Source of the DNA: Actinotignum urinale DSM 15805
Lineage (GTDB): Bacteria > Actinomycetota > Actinomycetes > Actinomycetales > Actinomycetaceae
Assembly (NCBI RefSeq): GCF_000420445.1
Contig: NZ_ATUY01000004.1
Location: forward strand, 96,204-160,203
Length of the DNA stretch: 64,000 bases
Direction of reading: 5' to 3'
Each line of letters opens with the position of its first letter. The first letter of the stretch is position 1. The notes under the pieces were generated by a model, which made no database searches, was not told the DNA's origin, and was given only the letters and a program-made list of their open reading frames with translations. Both the position numbers and the translations under genes were made by a program. This document shows, piece after piece, positions 1-8,655 of this stretch.

Positions 1-696
1 GACGATTTAGAGCTTAAAAACGAAGAAATAGTAAAATTAGAAAAATTAAAATATGATTTCTTTAGGGGAACATCTCATGAATTAAAAACTCCTCTTGCAA
101 GTTTAAAAATAATATTGGAAAATATGAAATACAATATCGGAAAATATAAGAATAGAGATTTATATATCGAAAATTGTATTGACATAGTCGATCATTTGAC
201 AAGAAGTATTTCACAGATGCTGTCAGTTTCTTCCTTTGAACATTTGAAAAATGATGAAGAAATAATAGTTGTTAATGATATATTAGAAGATGTCTTGAAG
301 CAATATATCTTACTTGCAAATAACAGAAATATAAAAGTCAACAATAATCTGAAAAATGAAAAAATCTATATAGGAATGACTGCACTTAAAATTGTACTGT
401 CCAATTTAATAAACAATGCAGTTAAATATTCCGATGAAAATGGTGTAATTAACATTGGAAAAAAAGATGATTGGTTATATATAGAGAATTCATACGGTAA
501 CAATAAAATTTCGAATATGGATAAAATATTTGATGTTAAATTTGATTTAAATAAGGAAAATAGCAATGGATTAGGATTATATATAGTAAGTAATATTCTG
601 AATAATTACAATATAGAATATGAAGCATTGCAGGATGAAGAATTCTTTATCTTTAAGATAAAATGCCTTCTTAAACAAGATATAATTTTGCAATAA
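1..696 (+). CDS. Sensor histidine kinase, C-terminal part (5' end outside the window)
   Basis: The reading frame is open from the first base of the window. The H-box (S-H-E-L-K-T-P-L) is near codon 26-33, followed by a dimerisation helix region, an N-box (N-L-I-N-N-A-V-K-Y-S near codon 135), and a G2-type box (G-L-G-L-Y-I-V near codon 190). It is therefore the catalytic half of a two-component sensor kinase that autophosphorylates on the H-box histidine; the sensor domain and partner regulator lie outside. The G1 region is degenerate. Codon use is very AT-rich (AAA, ATA, TTA), unlike nearly every other gene here, and the protein reads as Firmicutes-like. This suggests recent transfer. Whether the kinase is intact upstream cannot be seen. 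Confidence 0.85.
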   Translation, partial: DDLELKNEEIVKLEKLKYDFFRGTSHELKTPLASLKIILENMKYNIGKYKNRDLYIENCIDIVDHLTRSISQMLSVSSFEHLKNDEEIIVVNDILEDVLKQYILLANNRNIKVNNNLKNEKIYIGMTALKIVLSNLINNAVKYSDENGVINIGKKDDWLYIENSYGNNKISNMDKIFDVKFDLNKENSNGLGLYIVSNILNNYNIEYEALQDEEFFIFKIKCLLKQDIILQ

Positions 697-1050
697 TTAT
701 TGAAAAATAGAGACTTATTATTAGCCATGGAAGTAAAGGCTTTTTTCTTATTGAAAGTGAACAGAAAATAATTGATGCAAGAAAACAGGATTTGAACACG
801 CTAATAAAAATATTGTTAGTAAAACTATACGAGTTAGTCTTTTCGGATGCAGAGATTGTTTAAATATTTGATCGAATAGAAACTCAAAAAGTTTAATAAA
901 ACTCAATTATATAAGCAGTAGATGAATATGATGGTTATTTAGATTATTGATACAATGGAGGAAATAAATGTGGAAGCATCTAAATGTTCAATGTTAGAAA
1001 TATTTAGAATTCAATATATTCCTCTTTTTTATAATATGTATAGTAGATGA
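697..1050. other. AT-rich gap without an intact gene
   Basis: This stretch keeps the AT-rich composition of the kinase gene and has no complete reading frame. About 50 codons are open on the + strand from about 714 to 866 without a start codon; the translation was not recognised and could be a relic of a lost gene. Composition switches to the host-like GC level at about 1040-1060, which probably marks one end of the foreign segment. No clear inverted repeat, direct repeat or integrase was seen at the switch. Confidence 0.5.
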
Positions 1051-1314
1051 TTGTTTCCGGTGTGGATGAATACGCGAGGTAAAAAGAAGGCTTCGGGTGA
1101 TTCGGATAATTCTGGTGATGCAGGTATGGGCGATAGTGATGGCGTAAGTGGTGATGTGGATGATTCTGATGTGAGTTCTCGGGTCGTGTCCTTGTTGGGG
1201 GAGTTGAGTGTTCCTGTAGGGCGACGTGTCACGACGTTGTCTGGCGGGGAGTGTCAAAGGACGGCGTTGGCGCGCGCATTAGTCAATGATCCGGAGATTA
1301 TTATCCTCGGATAA
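1051..1314 (+). pseudogene. Remnant of an ABC transporter ATPase
   Basis: The frame opens at a TTG (1051). Its last 40 or so codons read as the ABC signature region of a LolD/MacB-type ATPase (L-S-G-G-E-C-Q-R-T-A-L-A-R-A-L, then N-D-P-E-I-I-I-L). It stops right where the Walker B acidic residues (A-D-E-P) should follow. The Walker A half is absent; instead the first 45 codons are a Ser/Gly/Asp-rich run that looks like repeat expansion. The protein cannot bind or hydrolyse ATP as it stands. MacB-type ATPases are often encoded beside sensor kinases, so this may be debris of a kinase-regulated export locus, although its base composition differs from the kinase fragment. Confidence 0.6.
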
Positions 1315-1359
1315 CACGGTTATTGTCGTCGTAAAAAGTAATTAGCGCGTAGGTTTAGG

Positions 1360-2202
1360 TTAACGCGTGCCCGAAGCCGTAACAAAATCAATAAGTTCTT
1401 CCATTCGCCCCAAAAGAGCAGGTTCAATATCTTTATAGCTTTGAACTTTACTGAGAATCCTAGCCCAAGCTTTGCCAATATCCTCCGGCGTATGATGTGG
1501 CCACCCCATACGCTTGAGCGTCCCCACCTTAATATCTTCACCGAGAGGAACCGTAGGCCAGGCGCGCAAGCCAAGACAAGCCGGTTTTACCGCCTGCCAC
1601 ACATCAACATAGGGATGCCCGAGAACAAGCACGCCCTCACCGGCAACGCTCTGAGCAATCCGTGATTCCTTCGAACCCGGAACAAGATGATCCACAAGAA
1701 CACCGGCACGGCAAGAATTCGAGGGATGAAAATCGGCAAGAACTTGCGGAAGATTATCTACGCCCAAAAGCTCTTCCACCACAACACCTTCCAAAGCTAA
1801 ATCCTCACCCCACACTTTTTGAATAAGCTCAGCATCATGCTTACCCTCCACCCAAATACGTGAAGCCTTCGCAACACGAGCACGATGCTCAACATGGAAA
1901 GAACCCGAAGCCGTGACTTTACGGCGTTGAGGCGCGTTAACAGAAACGGGCGGAAGAATATTAACGGGCACACCCTCAATCCAATAGCCTTTACCCAACG
2001 GAAAAGAACGCCGAACCCCGCCACGTCCTTCCAACTCCATCTGCCATTTCCCGGCAACGCGCCCAAAACTCATCACTTCACCCACAAAACCGGATTGAAC
2101 ATCCTCAATAAGTAGGCCCTGGGCAATATGAATATCTCGTGATTGACGCCGCCGATCGTAAGGGTCATGCGTTAACACATCATTACCGTAAAAATCGAAC
2201 AC
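1360..2202 (-). CDS. DUF3097 family protein (Toprim-like)
   Basis: 280 residues, GTG start at 2202 with AAGGAG six bases upstream. The sequence matches my knowledge of the actinobacterial DUF3097 family: N-terminal R-R-R-Q-S-R-D-I region, central V-E-G-K-H-D-A-E-L-I (residues about 118-127), then G-V-D-N-L-P and a V-D-H-L-V-P-G-S-K-E segment. The V-E-G-K-H-D and L-V-D-H pieces resemble the acidic motifs of Toprim nucleotidyl-transfer domains, so a nucleic-acid role is possible but unproven. It lies divergent from hrcA, next to which the family is usually found. hemW, the usual gene on its other side, is not there: foreign DNA begins instead. Confidence 0.8.
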   Translation of the reverse strand: MFDFYGNDVLTHDPYDRRRQSRDIHIAQGLLIEDVQSGFVGEVMSFGRVAGKWQMELEGRGGVRRSFPLGKGYWIEGVPVNILPPVSVNAPQRRKVTASGSFHVEHRARVAKASRIWVEGKHDAELIQKVWGEDLALEGVVVEELLGVDNLPQVLADFHPSNSCRAGVLVDHLVPGSKESRIAQSVAGEGVLVLGHPYVDVWQAVKPACLGLRAWPTVPLGEDIKVGTLKRMGWPHHTPEDIGKAWARILSKVQSYKDIEPALLGRMEELIDFVTASGTR

Positions 2203-2281
2203 GCGGACTCCTTATATTTCGCTCTTGGTGTGTATGCAGTACGAGACAAGCTTAGACGTTTACACTAGAAGAGTCATAGAA

Positions 2282-2308
2282 TTAGCACTCAGGGTATGTG
2301 AGTGCTGA
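2282..2308 (+). promoter_or_regulatory. CIRCE operator of hrcA
   Basis: TTAGCACTC, nine bases, then GAGTGCTGA. This matches the CIRCE consensus TTAGCACTC-N9-GAGTGCTAA with one mismatch in the right arm. CIRCE is the HrcA binding site, so hrcA is very likely autoregulated. A TAGAAT that could serve as -10 (2277-2282) touches its left edge, which would put the operator at the transcription start. Confidence 0.92.
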
Positions 2309-2406
2309 ACTTCGTCCGTTTATCGTCGTCGTACAACCACCACAAACGGGTGACGGCGAAACAGAAGGTCAAGAACTTCAAGATTTCCACACAGAAAGGG
2401 GGAAAG

Positions 2407-3471
2407 ATGGCAGCGAAGGAACGCAGAGCGCGCGTCCTTGAAGCCATTGTGCGTGATTACGTGACAACACGTGAACCTGTGGGGTCGAAAACACTGGTGG
2501 AACGCTACAATTTGGGCGTTTCCCCAGCAACCGTTCGTAACGATATGGCCATCCTTGAAGCCGCCGGATATATTACGCAACCACACACCTCCGCCGGACG
2601 TATTCCCACCGATGCAGGATATCGTGCCTATGTGGATACCTTGCCCGAATTAACGCCACTCAAACGCGCGGAGAAACTTGCGATTCAACGTTTTCTTGCC
2701 GAATCTCTCGATTTAGATGACGCCCTGGCGCGGGCCGGCAGGCTCCTTTCTCAGCTCACCCACCAAGTTGCGGTGATCCAATATCCTTCCCTGGAAAAAG
2801 TGCGTTTGCGGCATATGGACGTTATTTCCTTGGCTCCCGGGCGTGCGCTCCTCGTTCTCATTACCAGCGTTGGACGTGTGGAACAGCGGTTGTTGCGTGT
2901 TTTCCCCGAGGTGTGTTTCGACGATATCGAGGACATGCTTCGCGAAATTAATATGCGAGGGGCGGGGGAGCCTCTACGGGAGCTAGCGCTGGTGATAGCG
3001 GATATTGCGAGGAGACACACGGTAGAACGCCATGACAATATCGATGCAGGGACTCAGGAACGCCGCGCGCCGGATGTAGCCCATATTGCCAGCCAAATTG
3101 CGACGGCGGTTGAGGACTGTGTGAAAGACGATGCTGAGGAACGCATAACGCTCACGGGAACAGCGAACCTTTCCCGGCACGCCGTTGACTTTGCTCATTC
3201 AATCGCGCCGGTGCTGGACGCTCTGGAAGAGCAGGTGGTTATTTTACGTCTCCTCTCCGATATGCATAGTCGCACCGCTGTCACCATCGGTTCTGAAAAT
3301 GAGCACGAGAATCTCAGCGAGGCCTCTGTTATCTCAACCGTTTATTCAGATTCCGGGCACGGAGTGGCGCGTATCGGTATTGTGGGGCCAACGCGCATGG
3401 ACTACGCGGCGAATATTGCTGCCACACAGGCGGTATCCAATTATTTATCGGGACTGTTGTCCTCAACATAA
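2407..3471 (+). CDS. hrcA: Heat-inducible transcription repressor HrcA
   Basis: Represses class I heat-shock genes by binding CIRCE, with its activity assisted by GroEL. The frame is open from a GTG at 2302, but that codon lies inside the CIRCE element. The family start (E-R-R-A-R-V-L-E-A-I) fits the ATG at 2407, which follows a strong AAAGGGGGAAAG site, giving 354 residues, normal for HrcA. The N-terminal winged helix contains T-R-E-P-V-G-S-K-T-L and the recognition region S-P-A-T-V-R-N-D-M. dnaJ follows after 262 bases, as in other Actinobacteria; groEL itself is not in the window. Confidence 0.95.
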   Translation: MAAKERRARVLEAIVRDYVTTREPVGSKTLVERYNLGVSPATVRNDMAILEAAGYITQPHTSAGRIPTDAGYRAYVDTLPELTPLKRAEKLAIQRFLAESLDLDDALARAGRLLSQLTHQVAVIQYPSLEKVRLRHMDVISLAPGRALLVLITSVGRVEQRLLRVFPEVCFDDIEDMLREINMRGAGEPLRELALVIADIARRHTVERHDNIDAGTQERRAPDVAHIASQIATAVEDCVKDDAEERITLTGTANLSRHAVDFAHSIAPVLDALEEQVVILRLLSDMHSRTAVTIGSENEHENLSEASVISTVYSDSGHGVARIGIVGPTRMDYAANIAATQAVSNYLSGLLSST

Positions 3472-3570
3472 TGCAGGTGCCAATAATGAATAGAGTCCGC
3501 GCAATACCTCACCACCCCGAAAATATGCTCTCGTATTGCACTATCCACATATTTTTACGATTGTTGTCAC

Positions 3571-3652
3571 CATAACGTCGTTATGTGAGGAAAAGTGTTG
3601 TGCTCTCACCATATCTTTGTAGAATATGGTGAATGTGCCAGATTTGTTGGCA
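3571..3652. promoter_or_regulatory. Three inverted repeats between hrcA and dnaJ
   Basis: The 262-base gap holds three palindromes: CATAACG-N1-CGTTATG (3571-3585), CACCATAT-N9-ATATGGTG (3607-3631) and TGCCA-N7-TGGCA (3636-3652). The second has the arm and spacer size of CIRCE but a different sequence, and is not the HspR (HAIR) consensus either. They may be operators or RNA hairpins in the dnaJ leader. Apart from these I see no gene in the gap. Confidence 0.4.
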
Positions 3653-3733
3653 GATGGATTGATGTGCCACACATTGATTCGCTACCCAATCCGTTCATTT
3701 GTCCATTAACTAGTGAAAGAGTAAGAACCCGCC

Positions 3734-4840
3734 TTGGCTGATTACTATGAAACACTTGGCGTTGCGAAAGACGCAAGCCAACAAGAAATCCGGAAAGCCT
3801 ACCTGAAGCTTTCGCGCAAACTCCACCCCGATCACGCCGGCCCAGAAGCTGAAGAACAGTATAAAGCAGTGAATGAAGCCTACACGGTTCTCAGCAATGA
3901 AGAAACCCGCAGAAAATACGATATGGGTGGGCCAAGCATGGGCATGGGTGGCCCGGGCGGATTCGGCTTCGACATGGGAGATATTTTCTCCAGTTTCTTT
4001 GGTGGCTCGATGGGTGGCGGAGGCCCGGTACCCCGCGGAGAACGCGGTAAGGACATTCTCATTCGTCTCAGCATCACCTTAGAAGAAGCCGTTTTTGGGA
4101 CGACGAAAGAGCTGACAGAAACCTTCTTTGTTCGTTGTGCGACATGTACCGGCAATGGTTGCACTCCCGGAACCTCGCCCGTAACCTGCCACAACTGCCA
4201 GGGGCAAGGAAGCGTTCAGCGCGTGACGAATTCTCTCTTTGGGCAAATGGTTACTCACGCGCCCTGCCCAACGTGCGAAGGGCATGGAACCGTGATCGCC
4301 AGCCCGTGTAAGGCATGTCGCGGGCAAGGGCGCACCCGCGAAGAAAAAACTCTTAGCGTCAAGATTCCAGCCGGTGTAGATACAGGGATGCGTGTGCGCC
4401 TGGCTGGTAGAGGAGACGCGGGAAGCTTCGGAGCGCCAGAAGGCGATGTCTACGTGGAAATTCAGGTTGCCGAGCATCCTATTTTCCATCGTGTGGGCGA
4501 TGAGCTTCAGGGCGAGATCCAAATTCCTATGACGAGTGCAGCTCTCGGCACAACCGCAACAATCCCCACCCTCGATGGCGATAAAGAGATAACAATCCCC
4601 ACCGGAACATCATCCGGCTATACGCTAACCCTCAAGGGCCTTGGCGCCACGCAGGTTAATGGGCGTGGACGCGGGGACATGAAAATACGAGTCGCCGTAA
4701 AAACCCCAACAAACCTCGATGATCGCCAGGAAAAGCTGTTGCGCGAACTAGCGGAGCTTCGCGGTGAAACCGTCTCCGATGTGGTGCTTACGGAAGAAAA
4801 ACCGGGCTTTTTTGAAAAAATGCGTGAGAAGTTCAAGTAA
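3734..4840 (+). CDS. dnaJ: Chaperone DnaJ
   Basis: Hsp40 co-chaperone that delivers unfolded proteins to DnaK and stimulates its ATPase. 368 residues: J-domain at residues 3-68 with the H-P-D tripeptide (31-33); a Gly/Phe/Met-rich linker with G-D-I-F-S-S-F-F-G-G; four CxxCxGxG-type zinc repeats (C-A-T-C, C-H-N-C, C-P-T-C, C-K-A-C; about residues 135-205); then the substrate-binding C-terminal domain. The start is TTG at 3734, with only a weak purine stretch upstream. Actinobacteria often carry two DnaJ proteins; this is the hrcA-linked one (often called DnaJ2), away from dnaK-grpE. Confidence 0.95.
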   Translation: MADYYETLGVAKDASQQEIRKAYLKLSRKLHPDHAGPEAEEQYKAVNEAYTVLSNEETRRKYDMGGPSMGMGGPGGFGFDMGDIFSSFFGGSMGGGGPVPRGERGKDILIRLSITLEEAVFGTTKELTETFFVRCATCTGNGCTPGTSPVTCHNCQGQGSVQRVTNSLFGQMVTHAPCPTCEGHGTVIASPCKACRGQGRTREEKTLSVKIPAGVDTGMRVRLAGRGDAGSFGAPEGDVYVEIQVAEHPIFHRVGDELQGEIQIPMTSAALGTTATIPTLDGDKEITIPTGTSSGYTLTLKGLGATQVNGRGRGDMKIRVAVKTPTNLDDRQEKLLRELAELRGETVSDVVLTEEKPGFFEKMREKFK

Positions 4841-4905
4841 ATAATGGACGAGCGCACAGTGTGGATGGGAGCCGAGATAATGGGTCGGAAAAATTGGGGT
4901 GCAAG

Positions 4906-5880
4906 GTGACACTTCCACTTTTCTTTACGACGACGGCGGCTTGTGCGGGCAGGCCCGCACAAGCCGGGAGCCAGCTTACCCTTGACGGAGATGAAGCACG
5001 TCATGCGGTGAATGCTCGCAGGATTACTGTTGGTGAACACGTCCTTCTATCCGATGGTGCCGGTTTCTGGGCTGAATGCGAAGTAACACATACAGAAAAA
5101 AAGCTCCTTGAAGCACGTGTTGTTCATAGCGGAAAAGACCAGAAACCTCACCCATCCATTACGATTGTTCAAGCTCTCGCAAAGGGAGGAAGAGATGAAC
5201 AGGCGGTAGAAACCTGCACGGAATTCGGCGCCATGCGTTTCATTCCCTGGCAGTCCTCACGCAGTATTGCGTCGTGGAAAGGTAAAGAGCACAAGGGTAA
5301 GGCTCGCTGGGAGGCAACTGCGAAGGCCGCGGCGAAACAAGCCCGTCGTACATTCATCCCGCGTGTTGAGAACGTAGTCTCAACACGCGGCCTACCCGCT
5401 CTTCTCGATCACCACACGATATTTATATGCCACGAAGAGGCACAGCTCAAACTTGCCCACATCCCCTTTTCTGCCCTTTTTGCCGAGTCTTCACAAGAAC
5501 AACCCGCGCAGATAGCCATTATTGTTGGTCCTGAAGGCGGAATTTCCCCCGAAGAGCTCGATTTCTTCACGCAGGCGGGAGCCACCCCGGTTCTATTAGG
5601 CAACCATGTTTTGCGTAGTGCAACCGCAGGAGCTTACGCAATAGCAACAATTTTTTCACGTATAGACAACAACACAACAGATAATGGGGTGCAAAAGACA
5701 GCGAAACCCGAAACAACCGCAACATCACAACGCGCATACCACACAACAGACACTAACGCGGTGGCATGTTCGCATATAGGCTCGGATCAACACGAAACCA
5801 CCACACATCAAACACACAGCGATACAGAAGATTGCGAACTGGTAACTTATCGCAACAATCCAGGTAAACGGCTACGATAG
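4906..5880 (+). CDS. rsmE: 16S rRNA (uracil1498-N3)-methyltransferase RsmE with a C-terminal tail
   Basis: Methylates U1498 of 16S rRNA using SAM; SPOUT-fold family. Visible motifs are the N-terminal PUA-like part (L-P-L-F-F-T; D-G-D-E-A-R-H-A-V-N-A-R-R), and the knot motifs I-V-G-P-E-G-G-I-S-P-E-E-L and L-L-G-N-H-V-L-R-S-A-T-A. I chose GTG 4906 because family members start shortly before P-x-F-F; the frame is open from GTG 4861. After the last conserved helix (I-A-T-I-F) there are some 70 extra residues rich in Thr, His, Asp and Ser, not part of the family and probably disordered. phoH starts six bases after the stop. Confidence 0.92.
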   Translation: MTLPLFFTTTAACAGRPAQAGSQLTLDGDEARHAVNARRITVGEHVLLSDGAGFWAECEVTHTEKKLLEARVVHSGKDQKPHPSITIVQALAKGGRDEQAVETCTEFGAMRFIPWQSSRSIASWKGKEHKGKARWEATAKAAAKQARRTFIPRVENVVSTRGLPALLDHHTIFICHEEAQLKLAHIPFSALFAESSQEQPAQIAIIVGPEGGISPEELDFFTQAGATPVLLGNHVLRSATAGAYAIATIFSRIDNNTTDNGVQKTAKPETTATSQRAYHTTDTNAVACSHIGSDQHETTTHQTHSDTEDCELVTYRNNPGKRLR

Positions 5881-5886
5881 GACGTA

Positions 5887-6867
5887 ATGACGCAACAAAA
5901 CATTTCTCAGCGAATCCTCACAGTCCCTGAGCACGTTTCTCTGCTACGCCTTCTCGGGCATCGCGATGAAGTGCTCAGAACCCTAGAAAAAGGCCTGGAA
6001 CCGGCGAATATTCACGTGTTAGATCACAGGATTACAATTTCTGGTGATCAGCAAGATGTTGATGTGGCAGCAACGCTTATAGGGGAGCTTATTGATGTAG
6101 TTGCCGACGGCGAAACCCTTACCAGTGATACGGTTGGGCGCGCCATCACCATTGCAAAAAAGGGCTTGATGAACCCCACAACGCTCATCCAAGCGGACAT
6201 ATTATCGGCTCGCGGGAAAACAATTCGCCCGAAAACACTGGGTCAAAAAGCCTATGTTGACGCAATTTCAGAACACACCATTACCTTCGGAATCGGCCCG
6301 GCGGGAACAGGGAAAACATATTTGGCTGTAGCAAAAGCCGTTCAGGCGCTGAACTCGCGCCAGGTCAAACGCATTATTTTAACCCGCCCGGCCGTAGAGG
6401 CAGGCGAGTCCCTCGGCTTCCTGCCCGGAACCCTCAACGATAAAATCGATCCTTACCTTCGCCCACTATACGACGCCATGTACGATATGCTCGACCCCGA
6501 ATCTATCCCGAAACTCATGGCCGCCGGAACAATTGAAGTTGCACCCCTTGCCTATATGCGCGGGCGAACCCTCAACGACGCCTTCGTTATTCTCGACGAA
6601 GCCCAAAATACCACCCCCGAACAAATGAAAATGTTCCTTACCCGCCTCGGTTTTAACTCCACAATGGTCGTGACGGGCGACAGCACCCAGGTGGATTTGC
6701 CTGGAAATAAAACTTCCGGGCTGAAACTGGTTCGCCGTATTTTGCGCGACGTCCCAGGTATTCGTTTTTGCGAACTCGATAGTGCCGATGTGGTTCGCCA
6801 CCGCCTTGTGGGTGATATTATCGACGCTTATTCGCGCTGGGATAATCGTCAGGACAGTTACAGGTAG
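5887..6867 (+). CDS. phoH: PhoH-like ATPase
   Basis: 326 residues. The N-terminal KH-like part is followed by the ATPase core: Walker A G-P-A-G-T-G-K-T (about residues 137-144), R-P-A-V-E-A-G-E-S-L-G-F-L-P-G, Walker B V-I-L-D-E-A-Q-N and the helicase-like T-G-D-S-T-Q-V-D. These are the hallmarks of the PhoH/YbeZ family, thought to work with YbeY in rRNA processing and ribosome quality control. It lies between rsmE and ybeY and is probably cotranscribed with ybeY, the CBS protein gene and era. Confidence 0.93.
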   Translation: MTQQNISQRILTVPEHVSLLRLLGHRDEVLRTLEKGLEPANIHVLDHRITISGDQQDVDVAATLIGELIDVVADGETLTSDTVGRAITIAKKGLMNPTTLIQADILSARGKTIRPKTLGQKAYVDAISEHTITFGIGPAGTGKTYLAVAKAVQALNSRQVKRIILTRPAVEAGESLGFLPGTLNDKIDPYLRPLYDAMYDMLDPESIPKLMAAGTIEVAPLAYMRGRTLNDAFVILDEAQNTTPEQMKMFLTRLGFNSTMVVTGDSTQVDLPGNKTSGLKLVRRILRDVPGIRFCELDSADVVRHRLVGDIIDAYSRWDNRQDSYR

Positions 6868-6905
6868 AGTTTGTGACGATGAGAAACGAAAGATAGGGCA
6901 CAATC

Positions 6906-7391
6906 ATGATTGAAGTGAACGACGAATCGGGTTTCAGCCCCGCGCCTGACCTGCAAGAAATTTCAGACCTTGCCCGGTACGCCTTAGATTATATGCGTGT
7001 CCACCCCCAGGCGGACCTTTCCGTCGTCCTTGTTGATGAGGACACCATGTCAGATTTACATGTGAAATGGATGGATATTGAAGGGCCAACCGACGTAATG
7101 TCCTTCCCGATGGACGAAATTCGCCCACCACATGTCGGTGAAGAATCACGTCCGGGAATGTTGGGAGATATTATTGTGTGCCCGAGTGTTGCCCAGCGTC
7201 AGGCACATAATATGGGACATTCGACGGCAGAAGAAATTCTCCTTCTCGTCACACACGGAATCCTGCATCTTCTCGGTTACGATCACGCCGAACCGGAAGA
7301 AAAAGAAACGATGTTTGCCCTTCAACGAAAAATTCTCCTCGTATTTCTTGCCGAACGTGGTGGGGGAGACCCTCGCCCGACGGAGGTGTAA
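6906..7391 (+). CDS. ybeY: Endoribonuclease YbeY
   Basis: 161 residues. Single-strand endoribonuclease acting in 16S rRNA 3' end maturation. The zinc-binding signature H-G-I-L-H-L-L-G-Y-D-H (about residues 116-126) is intact, as is the T-D-V-M-S-F-P-M-D segment. The ATG at 6906 follows a GATAGGGC stretch. Phylogenetically conserved order phoH-ybeY-CBS protein-era is kept. Confidence 0.95.
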   Translation: MIEVNDESGFSPAPDLQEISDLARYALDYMRVHPQADLSVVLVDEDTMSDLHVKWMDIEGPTDVMSFPMDEIRPPHVGEESRPGMLGDIIVCPSVAQRQAHNMGHSTAEEILLLVTHGILHLLGYDHAEPEEKETMFALQRKILLVFLAERGGGDPRPTEV

Positions 7392-7400
7392 GTAGCGCAT

Positions 7401-8654
7401 ATGCCTACAGTTATTCTCTACACGGTTGCGGCGCTCAGCCTCTTTTTCTCGCTGTGGTGCACAATTATCACTTCCGCACTCGGACGCATGACGCGCACCG
7501 AAGCAGCAGAATATTTCACGCAACACGGCAAACGTGGCGCGAAAATCATGGATATTATGAACCGGCGTCCGGCAGCCACCGTTGGTTTAGCCTGCCTTCG
7601 TATTATTAGCATGGCAACCTACGGAATCACCTTAAGCCTCGCCCTTCTCCACGATCTGCCCCGATGGTGGCAAGTTATCACGATTTACTCTTCCCTCACC
7701 ACGATTTCTGCACTCCTTTTCGCGGCATTTCGTCCCTTAAGTTTCGGGATTTCTCGCCACATTCGCGTTATTTCACGTACCGCCTGGTGGGTTGCCCCGC
7801 TGTCACGATTTTTCGCCATTATTACGGCTGAACGTGATGTTACCCCGGAAGAAACGGAAGCCCGCCAGGAAAATCAGCTTGCGGTTATGCTCGAACGAAT
7901 GAGTGAGTCCGAAGCAATTGAGGATAACGAACGCGATATTTTGCAGTCCTTGTTTGACATGGGTGAAACGCGCGTGCGTGAAGTGATGGTTCCCCGAACA
8001 GATATTATTGCGATTAAACAGGACGCAAGTCTAGATAAAGCCCTCTCACTATTCACCAGGTCCGGCTATTCTCGTGTTCCCGTGTACAAAGATTCCATCG
8101 ACCACATTTCGGGAATTCTCTATGTGAAAGATGTTATCCGGCGTATTCACCGCCGTAATGCCGATAACGTCTCCATCTCGGATCTTATGCGTAAACCTGT
8201 TTTTATTCCCGAAACAAAACTTGTGGACGATGTGTTACGCGAGATGCAGGCCGATCAGGTTCATATTGATATTGTTGTGGACGAATACGGTGGGATTGCG
8301 GGACTTGTTACGATTGAGGATTTGGTGGAGGAACTCGTCGGCGAAATTTCCGATGAACACGACCGTTCCGAATCCGAAATAGAGGAAATCGAACCGGGTG
8401 TGTACCGTATTCCCGCACGAACCCCAGTTGATGACGTGGGTAAACTTTTTGGTATGGAATGGGACGACGACGATGTGGACACGGTTGGGGGGCTACTCAC
8501 AAAACACCTCGGGCGTGTGCCAATCGCGGAATCTCGTGCCATTATTGAAGGAATCGATATTGAAGCGGACCGTTTTGAAGGGCGACGGCGACGTTTGGCA
8601 ACCGTGATTGCGAAACGTGCACCGAAAGAACGAGACGAGCGTGAAGGAGAATAA
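7401..8654 (+). CDS. CorC/HlyC-type CBS-domain membrane protein
   Basis: 417 residues. Three hydrophobic segments in the first 130 residues (a short DUF21/CNNM-like membrane part) are followed by a CBS pair beginning at M-V-P-R-T-D-I (about residue 197), with S-R-V-P-V-Y and the second CBS ending D-E-Y-G-G-I-A-G-L-V-T-I-E-D-L-V-E-E-L-V-G-E-I. The C-terminal CorC_HlyC domain comes last. Family members are linked to Mg/Co efflux; 'hemolysin' is a historical name. The ATG at 7401 is ten bases after ybeY and the stop is one base before the era start, so it is within the same transcription unit. Confidence 0.88.
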   Translation: MPTVILYTVAALSLFFSLWCTIITSALGRMTRTEAAEYFTQHGKRGAKIMDIMNRRPAATVGLACLRIISMATYGITLSLALLHDLPRWWQVITIYSSLTTISALLFAAFRPLSFGISRHIRVISRTAWWVAPLSRFFAIITAERDVTPEETEARQENQLAVMLERMSESEAIEDNERDILQSLFDMGETRVREVMVPRTDIIAIKQDASLDKALSLFTRSGYSRVPVYKDSIDHISGILYVKDVIRRIHRRNADNVSISDLMRKPVFIPETKLVDDVLREMQADQVHIDIVVDEYGGIAGLVTIEDLVEELVGEISDEHDRSESEIEEIEPGVYRIPARTPVDDVGKLFGMEWDDDDVDTVGGLLTKHLGRVPIAESRAIIEGIDIEADRFEGRRRRLATVIAKRAPKERDEREGE

Positions 8655-8655
8655 C

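Noticed and set aside
2302..2406. Upstream GTG start for hrcA
   Set aside because: The codon lies inside the CIRCE operator; ATG 2407 has a far better ribosome binding site and matches the family.
7146..7526. Minus-strand 126-codon frame across ybeY
   Set aside because: It is antisense to two well-recognised genes and has no family signature.
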